From positions 1-8,123 of the forward strand of contig JBLHKE010000336.1 of the NCBI GenBank assembly GCA_047619485.1: 8,123 nucleotides of DNA. The letters run 5' to 3'. Each line of letters opens with the position of its first letter. Positions within the stretch are counted from its first letter, which is position 1. The notes beneath the pieces were generated by a model that saw only the letters and a list, made by a program, of their open reading frames with translations, searched no databases and was not told the DNA's origin. Position numbers and translations under genes: made by a program. This DNA comes from JBLHKE01 sp047619485 (GTDB lineage: Bacteria > Verrucomicrobiota > Verrucomicrobiia > Verrucomicrobiales > DEV007). Positions 1-6,817 of this stretch are shown here, in pieces.

Positions 1-2
1 AC

Positions 3-2048
3 GGCGCGGGAGCAGGAGATACGCAGAGCTACACCATGGCGGCCTGGATCAAGCCTGACGCCGCCTCGTTAACCGGTGACCGGTTCATTTTTGGGCAGTC
101 GGATCAGGGAATCCACAACGGTTTGCGCGGCAGCGGTCAACTCCACCAGGCGCACTGGGGCAACGACCACTCTGGAGCCACGGCACTCAACGCCACCGAC
201 TGGGTGCATGCGACCTTCATCTATGACGGCACCGCCGACCTGGGCACGATCTATCTAAACGGCACGGCCGACAGCGCCCCCACGGCAAAAGCTAGCCCCA
301 ATGGCTCCGGCAACCTCATCATCGGCGGCCGCCAGGGCAACCAAAACGGCGGCGGTGGCGAAGCTTGGTACAACGGCTTGGTCGACGACCTCGTCGTCTG
401 GAACTTGATCCTCACCGATACCCAGATTCTGGCACTCGCCAATGGGGCGAATCCATTTTCTCCGGACACTGGCGTAGACAATGAGAACGGTGGGGCTGGG
501 GATGGCATGGACGACGGTTGGGAGACGGTGAACGGCCTCGATCCCGAGATCGATGACTCTGCGGAGGATCCGGACGACGATGGACTTACCAATCTCGAGG
601 AGTGGAACGGCGGTGAAAATTCCACCGACCCCATGGATGCCGACACCGACGGCGATGATTTGAGCGACGGCGCGGAGGTAAACACCCACAACACCAACCC
701 GAATAACGCTGACTCCGACGACGACGGTCTCAACGATGGAGCCGAAATCGCAGCGAACACCCTCCCGCTCGATGCTGACTCCGACGACGATGAGATGGGC
801 GACGGGTATGAGGTCGATAACGGTCACGATCCGCTGCTCGCTGCTGACGCGGCTCAGGACGCAGACAACGATGGATCCTTGAACTTGGAAGAATGTCAGC
901 GCGGCACGGATCCGAACGAGCAGGATACGGACATGGACGGTCTGTCCGACAGTGCCGAGACGGACACCGGCACCTTTGTCAGCGCGAGCGACACCGGCAC
1001 CGATCCACTCAATCCCGACACCGATAACGATGGCCTGAACGACGGCGACGAACTCATCGCCGGCGCAGATCCATTCAATCCGGACACAGACGGCGACACC
1101 GTTCCCGATGGCATTGACGACGATCCTTTATCCGGCGGCGCTGGCATTGGATTCGGCTTGGTTTCTTACTGGCCGCTTGACGCCGATTTGATGGACGCGG
1201 CCGATGACAACCACGGCAGCGAAGAGGGGGGCGTGATCCCGTTTGAAGCAGGCAAGTTCGATAACGCGATCAACCTCAATGGAACCCAGAACGTCCTCAT
1301 CACCGGTGGCGATGAGTCCGAGTTCGACTTCACGGGGGGTAGCATGACCGTCTCAGTGTGGTGCACTGCGGCGGTGATCGACCTTGGCTGGCAGTGCCTG
1401 ATCGCCAAAGGTGAGGGCAATGGCTGGCGCATACATCGCCGCGGTGAGGATGTCCCAGAGGAATTTTCTTGGACAGGCGGCAACGGTGATACCCCGGTCC
1501 ACGCCACCCCAATAGTGATCGGCGGCGATCCAGAGACCTGGCACCACGTGGTGGGCGTCACCGATGGTTCCACCGGGATCGAAAGCCTGTATATCGACGG
1601 CGTCGAAGTCGCCAACAAGACCGGGGCGGTTCTCCAAGATCGCGCCAACCGGATGCGTATCGGAGATAATCCAGATGCCCTCGGTCGTGGCTGGAATGGC
1701 AAGATCGACGATGTTGCCATCTGGGCTCGTGCCTTGCCGGCCGACACGATCGCCGAAATTTGGGCCGATGGCGACGGTATTAGTATCGAAGCCTTACTCG
1801 GCGGTGGTACCCCGTTCGTGATCTCGAGCATTACCTACGACCCGGACACGGATATGATCTCGCTCACCTGGCCGTCGAAAGAAGGCGAATTCTACGGCAT
1901 CTTCTACACCAAGGATCTGAGCGATTGGTCTAGAGATCTCGACGATGGTTATCCAGCGGACGCCGGCGAATCAACCACCTACATGTTCCCGAGTTCGCTT
2001 CTCGGAGAGCCGGTTCCAGGGCGGGGGTTTTTCCGGATTGAGAAGTAA
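3..2048 (+). CDS. Secreted LamG / TSP3-repeat / LamG protein, 5' truncated by window edge
   Basis: Open frame from the window edge to TAA at 2046-2048. The first Met codon (position 36) is almost certainly internal, because the codons before it (reading GAGDTQSYT) run straight into the LamG strand MAAWIKP, so the gene starts upstream of the window. Numbered from that Met: residues 1-137 are a LamG/concanavalin-like jelly roll (WVHATFIYDG, LYLNG-like TIYLNG, GLVDDLVVWN). Residues about 155-365 are a run of bacterial TSP3-type calcium-binding repeats (DADTDGDDLSDGAE, DSDDDGLNDGAE, DTDNDGLNDGDE). Residues 373-590 are a second LamG domain (WHHVVGVTDG, LYIDGVEV, KIDDVAIWARAL). Residues 595-670 are a C-terminal module (ITYDPDTDMISLTWPS, FFRIEK) that I associate with verrucomicrobial exported proteins. 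The acidic repeats suggest a calcium-stiffened stalk between two binding heads, probably for glycan or matrix binding at the surface; the ligand cannot be told. No sorting signal is visible at the C terminus. A strong terminator follows. Confidence 0.9.
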   Translation, partial: GAGAGDTQSYTMAAWIKPDAASLTGDRFIFGQSDQGIHNGLRGSGQLHQAHWGNDHSGATALNATDWVHATFIYDGTADLGTIYLNGTADSAPTAKASPNGSGNLIIGGRQGNQNGGGGEAWYNGLVDDLVVWNLILTDTQILALANGANPFSPDTGVDNENGGAGDGMDDGWETVNGLDPEIDDSAEDPDDDGLTNLEEWNGGENSTDPMDADTDGDDLSDGAEVNTHNTNPNNADSDDDGLNDGAEIAANTLPLDADSDDDEMGDGYEVDNGHDPLLAADAAQDADNDGSLNLEECQRGTDPNEQDTDMDGLSDSAETDTGTFVSASDTGTDPLNPDTDNDGLNDGDELIAGADPFNPDTDGDTVPDGIDDDPLSGGAGIGFGLVSYWPLDADLMDAADDNHGSEEGGVIPFEAGKFDNAINLNGTQNVLITGGDESEFDFTGGSMTVSVWCTAAVIDLGWQCLIAKGEGNGWRIHRRGEDVPEEFSWTGGNGDTPVHATPIVIGGDPETWHHVVGVTDGSTGIESLYIDGVEVANKTGAVLQDRANRMRIGDNPDALGRGWNGKIDDVAIWARALPADTIAEIWADGDGISIEALLGGGTPFVISSITYDPDTDMISLTWPSKEGEFYGIFYTKDLSDWSRDLDDGYPADAGESTTYMFPSSLLGEPVPGRGFFRIEK

Positions 2049-2061
2049 TTCGATTGATTGT

Positions 2062-2080
2062 ATTCGCCTGTGTGGCGAAT
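2062..2080 (+). other. Small hairpin just after the LamG gene
   Basis: Perfect 7-bp inverted repeat ATTCGCC / GGCGAAT around the 5-base loop TGTGT, starting 13 bases after the stop codon. It sits 7 bases before the stronger terminator stem. It has no T-tract of its own, so it is more likely a 3'-end stabilising stem than an independent terminator. Confidence 0.5.
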
Positions 2081-2087
2081 GAACTAG

Positions 2088-2121
2088 GCGGGGGTTGGCG
2101 ATGGCTGACCCCCGCTTTTTT
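2088..2121 (+). terminator. Rho-independent terminator of the LamG gene
   Basis: A 12-bp stem (arms 2088-2099 and 2104-2115, beginning GCGGGGGT / ending ACCCCCGC, with two G-T wobbles) closes a GATG loop and is followed directly by six T residues (2116-2121). It lies 40 bases after the stop codon at 2048. The GC-rich base plus T-run is a textbook intrinsic terminator on the plus strand. Confidence 0.9.
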
Positions 2122-2348
2122 CTGTCACAGGGCTCGAAACTGGACACCGGGCGCACAACCGCGAGCAGCCTGGCGAGATCGATGACATCACTGTTTTGGA
2201 ACCTTGTTGAGCGATGCCGGGATGATTCGCTACACTCATACCGTAAGGTCAAAAAACTCAACCGAACCAAAAAACACTGGTATTTCAGCACCGGACGGAC
2301 AGCCTCTTGCTCGGATCTCAGCCGACCAGACACTCGCACATCAGGCTC

Positions 2349-3235
2349 TCACTGTAGAAGGCCCTCGAAGGGAAGCTCCGTTTCTGGTAGTGGGCTCCAT
2401 GAACTTCGTCCTAGCATTTTATGCTTCACTTCATCGAATACCTTCTCGATGTCCCAGCGCTGTTTGAAGAGCAGTACGATCACCCACACCGGCAACGTCA
2501 TTTCCGTTGTCAGGTATTTGTAGATAACGCCTTTCGAGTCGGTGTAAATCACGCGGCGCAGCATTGAACCACCACCGCCCGGACCGACTAGCGCATCAGC
2601 AGTGACCCCTGCGTTGCGACTATCCTTCCTGTCAAAGTGGGGCGTCAGAACGATCACCTCAATCTTCATGTTCACCTTCTCGCGGCTGATAAAATAAACA
2701 CCGAGGCGCTTCGACTTCTCCCAGAACGCGAGGTCGATACCGGCTCACTCCCACACGATCAGATGCGGATTCTGACCGCAGGTCGCGACCGGAGGGAGGG
2801 ACAATCCCACACGATCATCACCTTGCGACCGACCTTCGCACCGAAGCGCAAAGCCTTGGCACCAACACGCTTGAGCGTGTGCATGTCATGCTCATTTCCG
2901 CCGCCGGGACGGAGCTCGGCGAGCGCGTGGTGGCGCCGGTGATGATCGCGTATTTCGAGCATGAAAAAGTGCCCGGCCCGGAGTTTCTTAGCCTGTTTCT
3001 GGCGGGCGCCATTTGCCTTCTTCTTGGCGGGCTTCGGCTTCTTTAATTTGTGCGGGTCGTGGCAGGCGGCCTGGTTGATTATAACAGGCGAAGTTGGTGG
3101 CAATCGCCATACAAAACTTTTTAGCCCCACCCCCATATCAAACGTAAAGGTGTACCACTTGAAGGTACTTGCGTCGTGGGGCGTGCCGAGGGTGATTTCG
3201 ACCCGGATAAATCGGGAATCACGTGCGCGCGGCAC
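2349..3235 (-). pseudogene. IS4-family DDE transposase pseudogene
   Basis: The C-terminal segment (2675-2349, extendable upstream to 2744) reads AGIDLAFWEKSKRLGVYF, then ISREK, then LTTEMTLPVWVIVLLFKQRW. It carries the IS4 signature Y(2)R(3)E(6)K as F-x2-R-x3-E-x6-K (FKQRWDIEKVFDEVK), with Phe in place of Tyr. The upstream segment (3235-2759) includes LRAGHFFMLEI, GGGNEHDMHTLKRVG and GRKVMIVWD, which match the preceding part of the catalytic core. The two pieces are out of frame. Removing one 56-bp unit at 2749-2817 joins them as GRKVMIVW-E-stop-AGIDLAFW, leaving a single in-frame TGA at 2745-2747 next to where the second catalytic Asp should be. The N terminus is poorly recognisable and the C terminus stops soon after the signature. 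The element is therefore inactive. Confident as a transposase remnant; exact limits are not. Confidence 0.8.
2749..2817. repeat. 13-bp direct repeat flanking a 43-bp insertion in the transposase
   Basis: TCCCACACGATCA occurs at 2749-2761 and again at 2805-2817 (offset 56 bp). Between them lie 43 bases containing a TGCGG/CCGCA stem (2764-2768 and 2776-2780) and the perfect palindrome GGTCGCGACC (2781-2790). Because 56 is not a multiple of 3, this insertion is the frameshift that splits the transposase; collapsing the repeat restores the frame on both sides. Confidence 0.8.
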
Positions 3236-3378
3236 TAAGCACTAACACATCAATAATTTGAAATTTCCCAGCAGAGTTTTTCACACCGCTGTGTGACTGG
3301 AAAATTGATGAGGTAAGCATCAGCAGCCCTGAAAGGGAAATCTCATCATAGGGGAAGCTGCTGCTGACCCAGAACCTC
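3236..3378. other. Non-coding spacer with two dyads
   Basis: No gene is supported between the IS remnant and the cytochrome gene. It contains a 6-bp dyad TCACAC-CGCT-GTGTGA (3281-3296) and an 8-bp inverted repeat TCAGCAGC (3320-3327) / GCTGCTGA (3360-3367). The latter encloses a smaller CCCT-GAA-AGGG stem and lies 12 bases beyond the stop codon of the minus-strand cytochrome gene. Neither is followed by a T-tract on the minus strand, so a classical terminator for that gene is not evident, although the 3320-3367 structure may protect the 3' end. Confidence 0.45.
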
Positions 3379-5667
3379 CTACTGCGCGGATGGTTTGCCC
3401 GTGTCGGGAGCACTCGCGCCCGGCAACTTGGCTGCCTTCAAGTAGGCCACCAGATCGGCAATCTCTCCTGGCTTTAAAAGTCCATCAGCAAGCGGAGGCA
3501 TGAGCGAGATGTTGGAATACTTTGCCGCTTTGATATCCCGGAGGAAAATCGCGTCCTCCACCCCCGGCGCTGGCGATAGCACCAGTTGATCTACGGCCTC
3601 TCTGAGGATCAGCCCCCCGCTCTCCCCCGCCTTCGTCCGGACGCTGACCATCTCATAATTGCGGGCGATCGATGAACTGGGATAGACGATCGCTTCTAAC
3701 AGATCTCGCTCACTACGAATCGATCCGATCCCGGTCAAATCCGGGCCGAACTTCACACCGCGCAACCCCATAACATGACAGGTGAGGCACCGCGATTTCG
3801 TCGCATTGTGGAATAGTTCCCCCCCGCGCGCCGAGTCCCCCATCGGCAACAAGGCGGCAAGTTTCTTGATGCGTGCCTCTTGGCGCGCCAATGAGGCTGG
3901 GTTCAGCTCTAAAAGATCAGCCAGCTCGATTTTCGGCATGGCCTGCGGCGGCGCGTTGCGTTGTTCGACCTCGCGCATGAGGCGAACTTGTTTCGCCAGT
4001 GGATCGTCCGCGGGAAGATTCTCGTAGTCCCCGATCTCGTGGAGCGCAAAGATGAGGGCGTGCCGCAAAAACGCATCCAATTCTCCTTTTCCGGCGCCAG
4101 CCTCCAGCAGCGGCTTCACCGCCCGGCGATCGCCGATCCTGCCCAGCGCCATCGCGACGAGCCGGCGATGGTGTAAGTCATCGGAGGCGAGCAGCTCAAT
4201 CAACGAGTCAACCGCGGCAGCATCGCGCCGCAGCCCCACGCTGTGGATCGCCGCCGTGCGCACCTCGGCGTTGTCCTCATTCAGAAAATCCCGCACCGTT
4301 CGCTGCGCCAATTCACTTGGAATGCGATGCAGCGCCCACAGAGCTGGCAGGTTCTTCGCAGACCGTAGCGCGTCGATCTTGCCCTCCTTCGCGAAGACCT
4401 CGATGGCTCGTTTGACGACAGCCGGTCGCTCGTCCGAAAGCCAACTGATGGCGGGGTTTTTCCAGTCCAACTCGAGACCGCGCGGATCGTGCTGCGTAGG
4501 CGGAGCCTTCTTTTTAAGCCGATAAATCGCGCCGAGAATGTGCGGCTTGGCGACCTTCGAGGTCGGACAACAGATCATATACCAGCTGCCCGTATCCGCC
4601 ACCAACACGCTCCCGTCGGCATCTTCGATCACGTCGGTAGGGTGAAAATCGTCCTGATCACTCTCGATGAACGAACTCGTCACGGCGCTGTAACTCGAAC
4701 CCTTTCGACTCAATTCATGCCTAGAAATACGGCGCAAGTTGAAGTCGGCGCAGAGCAAATTCCCGCGCAGCCCGAGCGCATCATTCTTCGGCATCACGAG
4801 TCCTGACGGCGCAGCAGGCCCCATCTGTGCCAGGATCGGAAGCAGGTCGCCAGTGCGGGGATGAGGCGAGAGAACACGGTCGTGCTTCTTGCCCCACATG
4901 CCGCCATAGACCGCATGTAAAATGCCGTCGCGCCGGCCAGGTTTGGAAAGGTCAAAGAAGGTTCCGCTCACAAAGCGTTCCCCACTTTCGCTAAATGCCA
5001 GTCCAACTGGATTGTCCATCCCTCCAGTAATCACGACATCCAGATCGCTGCCGTCAGGCTTGGAACGAAAGAGATGAGCCGCGCTCGTGTTGAAGGTCTT
5101 GCCATTTCCGAGCACGTGGCTCTGCGGTGCGAACGCCCCCTTGCACCAGTAAAAATATCCGTCAGGGCCGAGATAGGGTCCGTGCAAGTCGTTGCCGCAG
5201 CCTGTGATGGAGCCGCCGTCGAACCAGACGCTCCGTTCATCCGCGAGGTGGTCGCCATCGGTGTCGCGGAGCCTCCAAATGTGCGGTGGGGCCGTGACAT
5301 AGACTGAGCCCTCATGAACGAGGATGCCTTCCGGGAAAGGCAGGCCCTCGGCGAAGACGGTCGAGTCATCAAAGACGCCATCTCCGTCGCGATCGACCAA
5401 TCTCAAGACACGGTGCTTCGGGTCTTCGAGTTGGGCAGGAGCCTTGTCAGTGTTCCCAGAGCTGTCGGTGACATAGAGCACGCCGTCCTCATCGAAACCC
5501 ATGTGAATCGGCCTCTGCACCAACGGCGGCGCGGCAACCTGCTTCAGGACATAGCCCTCAGGGATCGTAAAGGTATGCGGCGCGATCGTAACCTTCTCAG
5601 CACCGATCCCGTGCGGACTAAGTAAGAAAGGCAAGCAGCTCAATAAGAGCAAACGGGAAAATCTCAT
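3379..5667 (-). CDS. PVC-type membrane-bound dehydrogenase-like beta-propeller with HEAT-like region and C-terminal cytochrome c
   Basis: A 762-residue exported protein. I chose ATG 5667 over the upstream in-frame ATG at 5760 because it begins a clean signal peptide (MRFSRLLLLSCLPFLLS, likely cleavage after GIGA, residue 23) and has a GAGAAG Shine-Dalgarno six bases upstream. Residues about 39-385 form an NHL/PQQ-dehydrogenase-like propeller of the PVC family, with repeats such as MGFDEDGVLYVTD and VLVADTG, Asp-rich loops near 92-101 and 135-144, and the family hallmark CCPTS (366-370) before GAIYRL. Residues about 405-550 are HEAT-like helices (VDSLIELLASDD, VAMALGRIGD). The C-terminal domain binds heme c: CLTCH with Cys627, Cys630, His631 and probable axial Met723 in SLMPP, followed by DLVAYLK. 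These proteins are thought to act in periplasmic oxidation of sugars or alcohols and pass electrons to cytochromes; the substrate here is unknown. It lies 153 bp downstream of the receiver operon on the same strand. Confidence 0.93.
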   Translation of the reverse strand: MRFSRLLLLSCLPFLLSPHGIGAEKVTIAPHTFTIPEGYVLKQVAAPPLVQRPIHMGFDEDGVLYVTDSSGNTDKAPAQLEDPKHRVLRLVDRDGDGVFDDSTVFAEGLPFPEGILVHEGSVYVTAPPHIWRLRDTDGDHLADERSVWFDGGSITGCGNDLHGPYLGPDGYFYWCKGAFAPQSHVLGNGKTFNTSAAHLFRSKPDGSDLDVVITGGMDNPVGLAFSESGERFVSGTFFDLSKPGRRDGILHAVYGGMWGKKHDRVLSPHPRTGDLLPILAQMGPAAPSGLVMPKNDALGLRGNLLCADFNLRRISRHELSRKGSSYSAVTSSFIESDQDDFHPTDVIEDADGSVLVADTGSWYMICCPTSKVAKPHILGAIYRLKKKAPPTQHDPRGLELDWKNPAISWLSDERPAVVKRAIEVFAKEGKIDALRSAKNLPALWALHRIPSELAQRTVRDFLNEDNAEVRTAAIHSVGLRRDAAAVDSLIELLASDDLHHRRLVAMALGRIGDRRAVKPLLEAGAGKGELDAFLRHALIFALHEIGDYENLPADDPLAKQVRLMREVEQRNAPPQAMPKIELADLLELNPASLARQEARIKKLAALLPMGDSARGGELFHNATKSRCLTCHVMGLRGVKFGPDLTGIGSIRSERDLLEAIVYPSSSIARNYEMVSVRTKAGESGGLILREAVDQLVLSPAPGVEDAIFLRDIKAAKYSNISLMPPLADGLLKPGEIADLVAYLKAAKLPGASAPDTGKPSAQ

Positions 5668-5724
5668 GAGCAACTTCTCGCAGAAAACGATGTCATAAAC
5701 GAGATCATTAGTGAAGTTTTTCCT

Positions 5725-5735
5725 GTGTCTGACAC
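5725..5735. promoter_or_regulatory. Odd palindrome upstream of the cytochrome gene
   Basis: GTGTC-T-GACAC is a perfect 11-base dyad in the 153-bp gap (5668-5820) between the last receiver gene and the dehydrogenase/cytochrome gene, 58 bp before the chosen start codon. On the plus strand it is followed by C and five T residues. It may be an operator or a copy of a dispersed short repeat. A weaker dyad AGAAC/GTTCT sits at 5787-5802. I see no convincing -35/-10 pair in the gap. Confidence 0.35.
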
Positions 5736-5820
5736 CTTTTTGAGACCCGAAGATCAACATTCCGAGGCGGAAGAAGAGAGACTAACAGAACCTTATAGTT
5801 CTATATCCAATTACAGTTTA

Positions 5821-6411
5821 CTAACGGCGCCCCCTCCGGAGGTGCTCGGTAATACAGTGTGCAAGCCGTGTCATACACAGGGGCTTGGATAGGAAAAGCG
5901 TGCCGTGTTCGGTGACTCCGCCCGCCTCGATGTCTTCAGCAAGAGCGGTGAACATGATGACGCCGGTATCTTTCAGGATCTCATCTTGGCGGATGTCATC
6001 GAGTAGTTGTAGCCCGTCGGCTCCGGGCATGACCACGTCGAGTAGGATTAAATCTGGTCTGAACTCCCGTGCCGTCTGCAAGGCGCGGGACGGATCAATC
6101 TCAGTCCGCACCTCGTAGCGGAGATCTGCAAGATTCACCGACAGGATATCCAGAAATGATTGTTCGTCATCGATCGCCAAGATCCGGTGGGTGTGTTTCT
6201 CCATGGCCTGGACGTGGTGGAGGAATTCGTGACGGGAGTCACAGGCTTCCCGGCAAGCTAGTACCAGTTTGGTGTCGATTCCTTTTAGTGCGGCTTCATG
6301 CAGAGCATCGCGGATTTCCTCGTGATCCCACCAGGTTCCGCTGCCATCTTCCTCGACCCTCTTGAGCGTCTCTTTTACCCCGTCCCAGCGGCTTTGTGTT
6401 TCGTTGTCCAT
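5821..6411 (-). CDS. Response-regulator receiver protein with a 72-residue N-terminal extension
   Basis: 196 residues. Residues 76-193 are a CheY-like receiver domain. The acidic pocket is Asp81-Asp82 in ILAIDDE, the phospho-acceptor is Asp125 in LILLDVVMPG, the switch Thr is Thr155 in IMFTAL, and the conserved Lys is Lys176 in LSKPL. No output domain follows. Residues 1-72 are a charged, probably helical extension (WDGVKETLKRVEED, WWDHEEIRDALHEAALKG) that I do not recognise. Its ATG lies 10 bp after the stop of the upstream receiver gene and has no clear Shine-Dalgarno, so translation may depend on coupling; Met70 (position 6204) is a possible shorter start giving a bare receiver. It is the last of three receiver genes in this operon and probably accepts phosphate from a kinase, perhaps the divergent one, to act on a protein partner. 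Confidence 0.9.
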   Translation of the reverse strand: MDNETQSRWDGVKETLKRVEEDGSGTWWDHEEIRDALHEAALKGIDTKLVLACREACDSRHEFLHHVQAMEKHTHRILAIDDEQSFLDILSVNLADLRYEVRTEIDPSRALQTAREFRPDLILLDVVMPGADGLQLLDDIRQDEILKDTGVIMFTALAEDIEAGGVTEHGTLFLSKPLCMTRLAHCITEHLRRGRR

Positions 6412-6421
6412 AAGGTGTCGT

Positions 6422-6811
6422 TTAGTGGGCGGGGGCGAGCAGCCCTCGGATGCATTCTAGTAGTTTGTCAAAACGTACAGGCTTGGCCATGACCAGGCCG
6501 TCAGGTGTATGGATGCCCGCATCTCCCTTCGCCTCTTCATTGGAGACAAGCGCGCTGATAAGGACGACTGGTGTGCTGCTCATTTTTTCTTCGGAGCGGA
6601 TCTGCCGTAGCACATCGCTACCGTCTGGACCAGGCATGACGATGTCGAGAAGGATCAGGTCAGGTTCGAATTCGTGTGCTTTCTCGATGGCTTTGGAGGA
6701 GTCATTTTCGACCTCCACCACGTAGCCTTCATCGATCAGGTTCATCCGCATCAGGTCGGTGAAAGATTTTTCATCATCGACGACGAGGATTTTTTCAGCA
6801 GGTGTATTCAT
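6422..6811 (-). CDS. Stand-alone receiver-domain response regulator (CheY-like)
   Basis: 129 residues, essentially one receiver domain with no output module. Key positions are Asp12-Asp13 in ILVVDDE, phospho-acceptor Asp56 in DLILLDIVMPG, Ser86 at the switch Thr/Ser position in VVLISAL, and Lys110 in VMAKPV. It shares the DDExxFxxLxxxNL pattern and the FxPDLILLDxVMPGxDG core with the adjacent 5821-6411 product, suggesting tandem duplication. It is the middle gene of the operon: its ATG is 6 bp past the stop of the preceding receiver gene, and its stop is 10 bp before the next start. The Shine-Dalgarno is weak, as expected if translation is coupled. It may be a phosphorelay intermediate or a protein-interaction regulator; the partner cannot be told. 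Confidence 0.92.
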   Translation of the reverse strand: MNTPAEKILVVDDEKSFTDLMRMNLIDEGYVVEVENDSSKAIEKAHEFEPDLILLDIVMPGPDGSDVLRQIRSEEKMSSTPVVLISALVSNEEAKGDAGIHTPDGLVMAKPVRFDKLLECIRGLLAPAH

Positions 6812-6817
6812 AGCGTT

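Larger units (their letters stand above)
2122..3298 (-). mobile_element. Degenerate IS4-family insertion sequence remnant (limits tentative)
   Basis: This 1.2-kb block separates two unrelated genes and contains only broken minus-strand transposase reading frames. Proposed ends: the left edge begins GTCACAGGGCTCGAAACTGG at about 2124, and the right edge read on the minus strand begins GTCACACAGCGGTGTGAAAA at 3295. The two share GTCACA, then a GG, then GAAA and CT with several gaps, so they could be decayed terminal inverted repeats. I found no convincing target-site duplication. The stretch 2122-2348 holds no recognisable gene; it may be the eroded transposase C terminus, but no frame there reads convincingly. 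Limits should be treated as approximate. Confidence 0.4.

Noticed and set aside
36..38. ATG at 36 as the start of the LamG protein
   Set aside because: The frame is open to the window edge and the upstream codons continue the LamG fold; there is no ribosome-binding site before it, so this Met is internal.
251..1831. Long antisense open frames opposite the LamG/TSP3 gene (251-760, 255-827, 896-1147, 1166-1831)
   Set aside because: Low-complexity Ser/Pro/Val-rich translations produced by the GAC/GAT-rich repeats on the other strand; no domain, start signal or codon logic.
2095..3245. Plus-strand open frames across the IS remnant (2095-2523, 2637-2942, 2961-3245)
   Set aside because: They run opposite the recognisable transposase and have no recognisable protein features or ribosome-binding sites; the first also begins inside the terminator stem.
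3281..3296. TCACAC/GTGTGA hairpin as a transcription terminator
   Set aside because: The adjoining run of T residues on the plus strand precedes the stem rather than following it, and the minus strand has A residues there; wrong layout for an intrinsic terminator in either direction.
3782..5625. Plus-strand open frames opposite the cytochrome gene (e.g. 4052-4525, 4489-4806, 5314-5625)
   Set aside because: Shadows of a strongly supported minus-strand gene; their translations show no domain.
5668..5760. Longer start (ATG 5760) for the dehydrogenase/cytochrome protein
   Set aside because: It would put 31 polar, non-signal residues before an excellent signal peptide; ATG 5667 has a Shine-Dalgarno and starts the signal peptide directly.
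6265..6300. Hpt-like histidine (HEAALKG) in the N-terminal extension of the last receiver
   Set aside because: In Hpt domains the Lys-Gly follows the His at +3/+4 (H-x-L-K-G); here they are at +5/+6, and 72 residues is too short for the usual four-helix bundle.
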